NCBI GenBank assembly: GCA_002373165.1
Contig: DFJS01000030.1
Coordinates: forward strand, 1-9,109
Length of the DNA: 9,109 nt
Direction: 5' to 3'
Source of the DNA: Ruminococcus sp. UBA3665
GTDB taxonomy: Bacteria; Bacillota; Clostridia; Oscillospirales; Ruminococcaceae
The notes under the pieces were generated by a model. It was not told the DNA's origin and did no database searches. It saw nothing but the letters and a program-made list of their open reading frames with translations. Positions 5,365-9,109 of the stretch are shown here, piece after piece; the stretch's first letter is position 1; every line of letters begins with the position of its first letter. The position numbers were made by a program, and so were the translations under genes.

Positions 5365-6840
5365 TTACTGCTTGTATTCCTGAATGATTCTGACAAGAAT
5401 ATCATGCAGGGATTCGACTTCATAATCGCCGATAATCGGTTCCAGATGAGAATCACCGATTCCGGAATGATCTGTCAGAAATACATAGCTGCCGTTCGTG
5501 CAGATAGCCAGTGCACGGCCGAACAGTTCTGTTTCTCTCGAACCGTTGGAAGAAACAACAGGAACTACATGAATGCCCTTGGCAGAAGCTTCTTCTATGA
5601 TAGCTTCAAATTCCGTGCCGTCATGAGGGGGGGCATCATAAATCAGAAACGCAATCTTGACGGCCTGATCTTTCCAGTCCGGAGCGAACATGGTTTCTTT
5701 CATAACTTCATAGACAGCTTCGGGTTCATCGCCGCCGCCGGAAGCAAATTCGCCGTTTAATTTCGATTTCACAGCACTGAGATCTCCTGTAAATCCGGCG
5801 CAGCTGGTAACATATTCATCGCCCTCGTCTTTGTAGAAATTCACAGAATAGACAGTATTTTCATCTCCGGCTTCTTCGGCAATGGCACTGAAATCGCTCT
5901 GGAGATACAGCATTTCATCCCCCATGGAACCTGTAGTGTCGACAATGAACATAATCTGTGTATCATGATACAGATTCTGTTCGGCATCGAGCTGGACAGT
6001 ATAGCTTCTGTCGCCAGTGAGGGCATTGCCCTGGTTGTCCACAGCGGCGGAATCGATCTCGACAGTCTGGGAAAGTTCGCCCTGTGTAACGGTCAGATTG
6101 GCACCTATTTTGCCGTTCATCTCGAAAACATAAGCCGTTCCGGCCTTGTCCGTGACGGAACGCCAGATAGTTCCGGCATCGTCATTCAGGGCAACCTGTA
6201 CATTCGGCAGGGGAGTGCCTGCGCTGTCGGTCACAGTCACGGCGATTCTTTGAGTGGGGTCAAGGCCGAAACTGGGGAATTCGACAAGGCCTGTATTTAC
6301 CAGATTCGAGAAAAAGCCCCAGTTTTCATGATCATTCCATTGTCCTGCGGTGAGCATACCCACAGAGGGCTGTTCCTGAACGGGACTGGGTTCCGGTTCG
6401 GGAACGGGTTCGGCGATGATTTCGCCTTCTTCGGCAACTGCGATGTCCATGCCGTTGGAGACTTCCGCGCCGTCAGCGGCCGGAGAACCGGAGGTTCTGG
6501 GAGCAAGTGCGGCAGATTTCATACCGTCTGCGGAAAACATAGCGATATCGGCATCTGAGCCGTAACTGCCGATGCCATCTGCCAGACCGGCTGCTTCGGC
6601 GGCTGCTTCGGGAGCAGCTTCTGCTTCGGGAGCGGCTTCTGCTTCGGGAACGGCCTCTGCTTTAGGAGCGGCTTCAGCTTCCGGAACAGCATCCGCAGAA
6701 CCGGCAGCATCCGGAACAGCACGGGCTTCTTCGGCTACAGACAAAGCTGTTTCGTTCTTTTCCATACTTGCGCCGCATCCTGTGTAGAACAGCATTGTCA
6801 GAACAGCGGCAAATGTCATCAGTCTGGTATATTTTTTCAT
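5365..6840 (-). CDS. Lipoprotein with a von Willebrand factor A domain and a Glu/Ala/Pro repeat stalk, 491 aa
   Basis: This is probably an extracellular lipid-anchored protein. It starts MKKYTRLMTF, with a hydrophobic stretch to residue 20 and a likely lipidated Cys22 in LFYTGC; Tyr at -3 makes the lipobox atypical. Residues 38-85 are a Glu/Ala/Pro region built on a six-residue unit (PEAEAA), and 144-157 is a second Pro/Glu stretch; together they look like a flexible stalk. Residues about 160-195 carry LTAGQWNDHENWGFF, seen ahead of vWA domains in related proteins. Residues 196-283 look like a carboxypeptidase-regulatory or Ig-like beta domain. The vWA domain spans about 294-480: first metal motif DTTGS at 301-305, a GGGDEPEA loop (Asp371) and YDAPPHD (Asp402). 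Such domains bind proteins through a divalent metal; the partner here is unknown. The ribosome binding site AAGGAGG is at 6850-6856. It has no operon partner; its nearest neighbour is the divergent GH5 gene. Confidence 0.88.
   Translation of the reverse strand: MKKYTRLMTFAAVLTMLFYTGCGASMEKNETALSVAEEARAVPDAAGSADAVPEAEAAPKAEAVPEAEAAPEAEAAPEAAAEAAGLADGIGSYGSDADIAMFSADGMKSAALAPRTSGSPAADGAEVSNGMDIAVAEEGEIIAEPVPEPEPSPVQEQPSVGMLTAGQWNDHENWGFFSNLVNTGLVEFPSFGLDPTQRIAVTVTDSAGTPLPNVQVALNDDAGTIWRSVTDKAGTAYVFEMNGKIGANLTVTQGELSQTVEIDSAAVDNQGNALTGDRSYTVQLDAEQNLYHDTQIMFIVDTTGSMGDEMLYLQSDFSAIAEEAGDENTVYSVNFYKDEGDEYVTSCAGFTGDLSAVKSKLNGEFASGGGDEPEAVYEVMKETMFAPDWKDQAVKIAFLIYDAPPHDGTEFEAIIEEASAKGIHVVPVVSSNGSRETELFGRALAICTNGSYVFLTDHSGIGDSHLEPIIGDYEVESLHDILVRIIQEYKQ
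6611..6700 (-). repeat. 18-bp tandem repeat coding the PEAEAA stalk of the vWA lipoprotein
   Basis: Five consecutive 18-base units start at 6611, 6629, 6647, 6665 and 6683. The first two differ at one base, and the later ones diverge progressively. Each unit encodes six residues, so gain or loss of a unit keeps the frame. It lies wholly inside the vWA gene. Confidence 0.85.
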
Positions 6841-6862
6841 AATAAAATTCCTCCTTAAAATT

Positions 6863-6905
6863 ATGCCCGTATCGGGCGTTCTGTATTAAATACGCAGGAG
6901 CCTGC
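6863..6905 (-). other. Two small hairpins and an inverted repeat in the leader of the vWA gene
   Basis: GCCCG/CGGGC (6865-6869 with 6873-6877, 3-base loop), GTATT/AATAC (6883-6887 with 6889-6893) and GCAGG/CCTGC (6894-6898 with 6901-6905) lie close together, 7-50 bp upstream of the ribosome binding site on the minus strand. None is followed by a proper T-run on that strand, so they are not clear terminators. They may stabilise or regulate the leader, or be protein-binding sites. The function is unknown. Confidence 0.4.
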
Positions 6906-6957
6906 TGCTTTTTATGGGGAAATCCTGCACAAAGATTTCAGAATTTTTTTGTGGATA

Positions 6958-6986
6958 TTGACAAATTTTTAAAAATCTGGTATAAT
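6958..6986 (+). promoter_or_regulatory. Consensus extended -10 promoter of the GH5 operon
   Basis: TTGACA (6958-6963) and TATAAT (6981-6986) match consensus fully with a 17-base spacer, and TGG before the -10 adds an extended -10. The leader to the ATG at 7008 is only about 15 bases and carries AAAGGAG (6992-6998). A near-perfect 18-bp palindrome (6962-6979) lies within the spacer. Confidence 0.9.
6962..6979. promoter_or_regulatory. Palindrome in the spacer of the GH5 promoter, possible operator
   Basis: CAAATTTTT (6962-6970) and AAAAATCTG (6971-6979) are reverse complements except at one pair, centred between -35 and -10. A repressor bound here would block the promoter. A/T-rich palindromes also arise by chance, so the call is tentative. 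Confidence 0.4.
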
Positions 6987-7007
6987 TTCTGAAAGGAGTG
7001 TGTAACT

Positions 7008-8189
7008 ATGCTGAAAAAATTAAGTCTGATTTTATCCTGTATCATGCTGTTTTCTCTGACCGGATGCGCCGCGCAGAATCAGAATTCCGTCAGTCCGGAC
7101 AATCCGCCCGTTCTCACAGAGGAAGTTTCTGCGCCGGAATCTGCCATGCAGGCCGCCCTGAATATGAAAATCGGCTGGAATCTGGGAGATACTCTCGATG
7201 TGTGCGCTGCTGACCGCGACGGCGACGGCATCGTCAACGAACACCCTGCCGAGGGGGAACAGGTGGATGAAACTTTGTGGGGCAATGTCATGACGACTCC
7301 CGAACTGTTCGCCCATCTCAAGGAAGACGGCATCAATGCAGTCAGGATTCCCGTTACCTGGCGCGATCATCTGGGCGATGCCCCGGAATATCAGATTAAT
7401 CCTGAATGGCTGGCAAGAGTTCATGAGATTGTAGATGAGGCTCTCGCTCAGGATATGTATGTTTTGCTGAATGTGCACCATGACGGCGGCGGCGATCCCA
7501 ATTTTGGCGCATGGATCCGGAATGCTTCTTCGGATTATCCCGGCACGGCCGAAAAATATACTGCCCTCTGGACACAGATTGCTGAAAGTTTTGCTGAGTA
7601 TCCCCAGCAGCTGATTTTTGAATCCATGAACGAGGTCGGCTTTGATGCCGTTTCAGAATCCAGAGCATATGAATTGCTGAATCAGCTGAATCAGCTGTTT
7701 GTCAAGACAGTCAGAAAATCCAATCCGGAGCGCAATCTGCTGATTGCCGGTTACTGGACGGATGTCGAGAAAACTTGCAGCAGTCAGTTTCAGCTTCCGG
7801 AGGATTCTTCCAAAAACAGAATGTTTGTCTCTGTGCATTATTATACTCCATGGCAGTTCTGTGTCAGCGATCAGCAGAAAACATGGGGTACTCCCGGAGA
7901 AGTCCGCGTGATGGAAAATCATATCCGTCAGCTGAAAGAATTTTTTATCGATCAGGGGATTCCCGTCATCATTGGCGAATACGGCACTATGAAAAGCAAT
8001 GATACGGCAAGCCGTGTATTTTTCTGCGAAAAGCTGACAAAGCTCTGCTTTGAAGCCGGCATTCCCTGCTATTTCTGGGATAACGGCGAGGAATATGACA
8101 GAATCAATTTCCAGTGGCGCACGCCCGGCCTGATTGATGCGCTCCGCCATGCCGTCAGCGGGAAAGATTATGAAGTTACAAAATCATGA
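7008..8189 (+). CDS. GH5 family (probably subfamily 4) endoglucanase-type lipoprotein, 393 aa
   Basis: This is predicted to be a membrane-tethered glycosidase outside the cell that cuts beta-1,4-linked glucans; subfamily 4 includes cellulases, xyloglucanases, lichenases and some xylanases. It begins MLKKLSLILSCIMLFSLTGC, with a good lipobox (SLTGC) and lipidated Cys20. A short linker (21-46) leads into the GH5 barrel (about 47-385). Visible motifs: KIGWNLGDTLD (54-64), ETLWGN (88-93), VRIPVTW (112-118), NVHHDG (155-160), acid/base Glu209 in SMNEV, VSVHYYTPW (274-282), nucleophile Glu324 in IIGEYG, and CYFWDNG (354-360). There is no dockerin or carbohydrate-binding module, unlike the arabinanase in this window, so it acts alone at the membrane. 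Residues 69-78 insert DRDGDGIVNE, a calcium-loop-like motif, between two conserved core motifs. It heads an operon with the next gene, 20 bp downstream. GH5 is certain; the exact substrate is not. Confidence 0.93.
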   Translation: MLKKLSLILSCIMLFSLTGCAAQNQNSVSPDNPPVLTEEVSAPESAMQAALNMKIGWNLGDTLDVCAADRDGDGIVNEHPAEGEQVDETLWGNVMTTPELFAHLKEDGINAVRIPVTWRDHLGDAPEYQINPEWLARVHEIVDEALAQDMYVLLNVHHDGGGDPNFGAWIRNASSDYPGTAEKYTALWTQIAESFAEYPQQLIFESMNEVGFDAVSESRAYELLNQLNQLFVKTVRKSNPERNLLIAGYWTDVEKTCSSQFQLPEDSSKNRMFVSVHYYTPWQFCVSDQQKTWGTPGEVRVMENHIRQLKEFFIDQGIPVIIGEYGTMKSNDTASRVFFCEKLTKLCFEAGIPCYFWDNGEEYDRINFQWRTPGLIDALRHAVSGKDYEVTKS

Positions 8190-8209
8190 GCATCCGGAGG
8201 TGAATCCGT

Positions 8210-8737
8210 ATGATATTTCTGTTTCTGTTCTGCTTTTACATGACTCTGAACTTCGGCTGCCGGATTAATGACTGTCTGATTAATCTGGAATGCTACCGCC
8301 ATGCCGAAAAAATTCCGGCAAAAGTTCTCTACTGGGAAGAGCGTATGGAATTTCTGCACTGGTATTCATTTCCGGTCAGTTATTATCTGGAAGTCCGCAC
8401 GACAGAAAGAATTTATCATCTTGTGACCGAATGCCCTGATGCGGCTCGCTATCAGCATCAGGAAGAAATTATGCTGTATAAAATCCGTTCGCTGACAGAC
8501 AGAATGATGGATCACTGTGACACACTGCCTGCGCCGGATTCTGAAGAAGAACGCCGCACAAGAGAAGATATTATTCAGAAAGCAAAAGAAATTGACAGAC
8601 TGACCGAGGAAAGCCTTGTGATTATTCAGGAAGAGAAAAAAGCTTTTCCCGATCTGCTGATGCTTCTGTTTCTGGCAATGGGCTTCGGCACACTGACGGT
8701 ATTATCCGTCCTGCTTCTGCTGAAACCGTACATGTAA
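8210..8737 (+). CDS. Membrane protein of unknown function downstream of the GH5 gene, 175 aa
   Basis: I do not recognise a named family with certainty. The 175-residue product has a hydrophobic N-terminus (1-15, MIFLFLFCFYMTLNF), a soluble middle and one clear C-terminal membrane segment (about 148-170). The part at 35-75 (KIPAKVLYWEE and then FPVSYYLEVRTTERIYHLVTE) has the look of a short beta domain and loosely resembles DUF3592-type proteins. Residues 110-145 are highly charged and helical, possibly a coiled coil (SEEERRTREDIIQKAKEIDR). GGAGGTG at 8196-8202, 7 bases before the ATG, is a strong ribosome binding site. It starts 20 bp after the GH5 stop, so it is almost surely co-transcribed with it. 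A link to handling or anchoring of the glycosidase is possible, but nothing in the sequence proves it. No clear terminator follows. Confidence 0.82.
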   Translation: MIFLFLFCFYMTLNFGCRINDCLINLECYRHAEKIPAKVLYWEERMEFLHWYSFPVSYYLEVRTTERIYHLVTECPDAARYQHQEEIMLYKIRSLTDRMMDHCDTLPAPDSEEERRTREDIIQKAKEIDRLTEESLVIIQEEKKAFPDLLMLLFLAMGFGTLTVLSVLLLLKPYM

Positions 8738-8759
8738 CAGAAAAATTTCTGCCCAATAC

Positions 8760-8788
8760 TTTACTTTACGGCAAAAATATGTTATACT
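8760..8788 (+). promoter_or_regulatory. Likely promoter of tgt
   Basis: -35 TTTACT (8760-8765) and -10 TATACT (8783-8788) have a 17-base spacer, and TGT before the -10 makes it an extended -10. The leader to the ATG would be about 30 bases. Confidence 0.7.
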
Positions 8789-8823
8789 GAAACTATTATT
8801 ATCAATACAGGAGAATTTATATT

Positions 8824-9109
8824 ATGGGAATTTATCAGTTAATCAAGACCGAAAATAAGGCAAGGCGCGGTCAGGTGACAACCGTTCACGGAACGTTTCA
8901 GACTCCGTGCTTCATGAACGTGGGCACATCTGCCGCAATCAAGGGCGGCGTATCTTCCCCCGAACTGGAAGAACTGAAATGTCAGGTGGAATTGTGCAAT
9001 ACTTATCATCTGCATTTAAGACCCGGCGATCAGATTATCCGTCAGATGGGCGGTCTGCATCAGTTCATGAACTGGAAACGCCCCATCCTGACCGACAGCG
9101 GCGGATTTC
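8824..9109 (+). CDS. tgt: Queuine tRNA-ribosyltransferase (tRNA-guanine transglycosylase), N-terminal part
   Basis: The frame is open from the ATG at 8824 to the right edge: 95 complete codons of a protein usually about 370-390 residues. The enzyme swaps guanine-34 in the anticodon of GUN-type tRNAs for a queuosine precursor base. Diagnostic stretches are RRGQ (14-17), TPCFMNVGT (27-35), CNTYHLHLRPG (58-68) and ILTDSGGF (88-95), where Asp91 is the conserved active-site Asp of the DSGGFQ motif. AGGAGA (8809-8814) sits 9 bases upstream of the start. The stretch AAIKGGVSSPELEEL (38-52) differs from the more usual TVKxMTPEEL at this place, so this may be a divergent branch of the family. The zinc-binding C-terminus lies outside the window. 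It has its own promoter, so it is probably not part of the GH5 operon. The family call is firm from these motifs. Confidence 0.93.
   Translation, partial: MGIYQLIKTENKARRGQVTTVHGTFQTPCFMNVGTSAAIKGGVSSPELEELKCQVELCNTYHLHLRPGDQIIRQMGGLHQFMNWKRPILTDSGGF

Noticed and set aside
5290..6558. Plus-strand open frames of 156 and 197 codons opposite the vWA gene
   Set aside because: They cover a gene with clear domains on the other strand and show no recognisable protein.
6572..6787. Plus-strand Ala/Ser/Gly-rich open frame opposite the vWA gene
   Set aside because: It is the antisense reading of the 18-bp repeat, has no ribosome binding site and shows only low-complexity repeats.
8738..8751. CAGAAA/TTTCTG hairpin after the membrane-protein gene as a terminator
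   Set aside because: The stem is short and A/T-rich, with a 2-base loop and no T-run downstream.

Overview
The window (about 9.1 kb, moderate GC, genes on both strands) looks like a chromosomal segment of an anaerobic, fibre-degrading Clostridia, most likely a Ruminococcus-type member of the Oscillospiraceae. The pointers are a secreted arabinanase ending in a type I dockerin (the cellulosome-attachment module), a GH5 glucanase lipoprotein of the kind common in Ruminococcus, CotF-like spore coat proteins, Gram-positive ribosome binding sites and sigma-A type promoters. The genus is inferred from gene content; no marker gene other than a fragment of tgt is present.

Layout. Positions 1-170: tail of a collagen-like (Gly-X-Y) protein, closed by a strong terminator. 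Positions 281-716: two small spore-coat-like proteins (58 and 80 aa) in one short operon with its own terminator. Positions 882-3701: a 939-aa secreted GH43 arabinanase with an accessory beta domain, two ricin-type lectin domains, an acidic linker and a dockerin; it has its own promoter and terminator, so it is monocistronic. Positions 3813-4583: a PHP-family histidinol-phosphatase-like protein behind a perfect consensus promoter. Positions 4713-5327: a TetR-family regulator. Positions 5365-6840 (minus strand): a von Willebrand factor A lipoprotein with a Glu/Ala/Pro hexapeptide repeat, convergent with the regulator and sharing one bidirectional terminator with it. Positions 7008-8737: a GH5 glycosidase lipoprotein followed 20 bp later by an unrecognised membrane protein, transcribed divergently from the vWA gene. 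Positions 8824 to the end: the start of a queuine tRNA-ribosyltransferase (tgt) gene.

How it fits together. The two glycosidases suggest pectin-arabinan and beta-glucan breakdown by two display modes: one enzyme docked to a cellulosome scaffold through its dockerin, the other tethered to the membrane by an N-terminal lipid. The scaffoldin is not in the window. The coat proteins and the collagen-like protein suggest a spore-surface cluster. The PHP phosphatase, TetR regulator and tgt have no obvious functional link to the glycosidases. There is no gene-free stretch longer than 300 bases, and I see no tRNA, rRNA, CRISPR array, insertion sequence or phage gene. I see no clearly new multi-gene system. 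The least explained parts are the vWA lipoprotein, the GH5-linked membrane protein, and the regulatory DNA between the vWA and GH5 genes.
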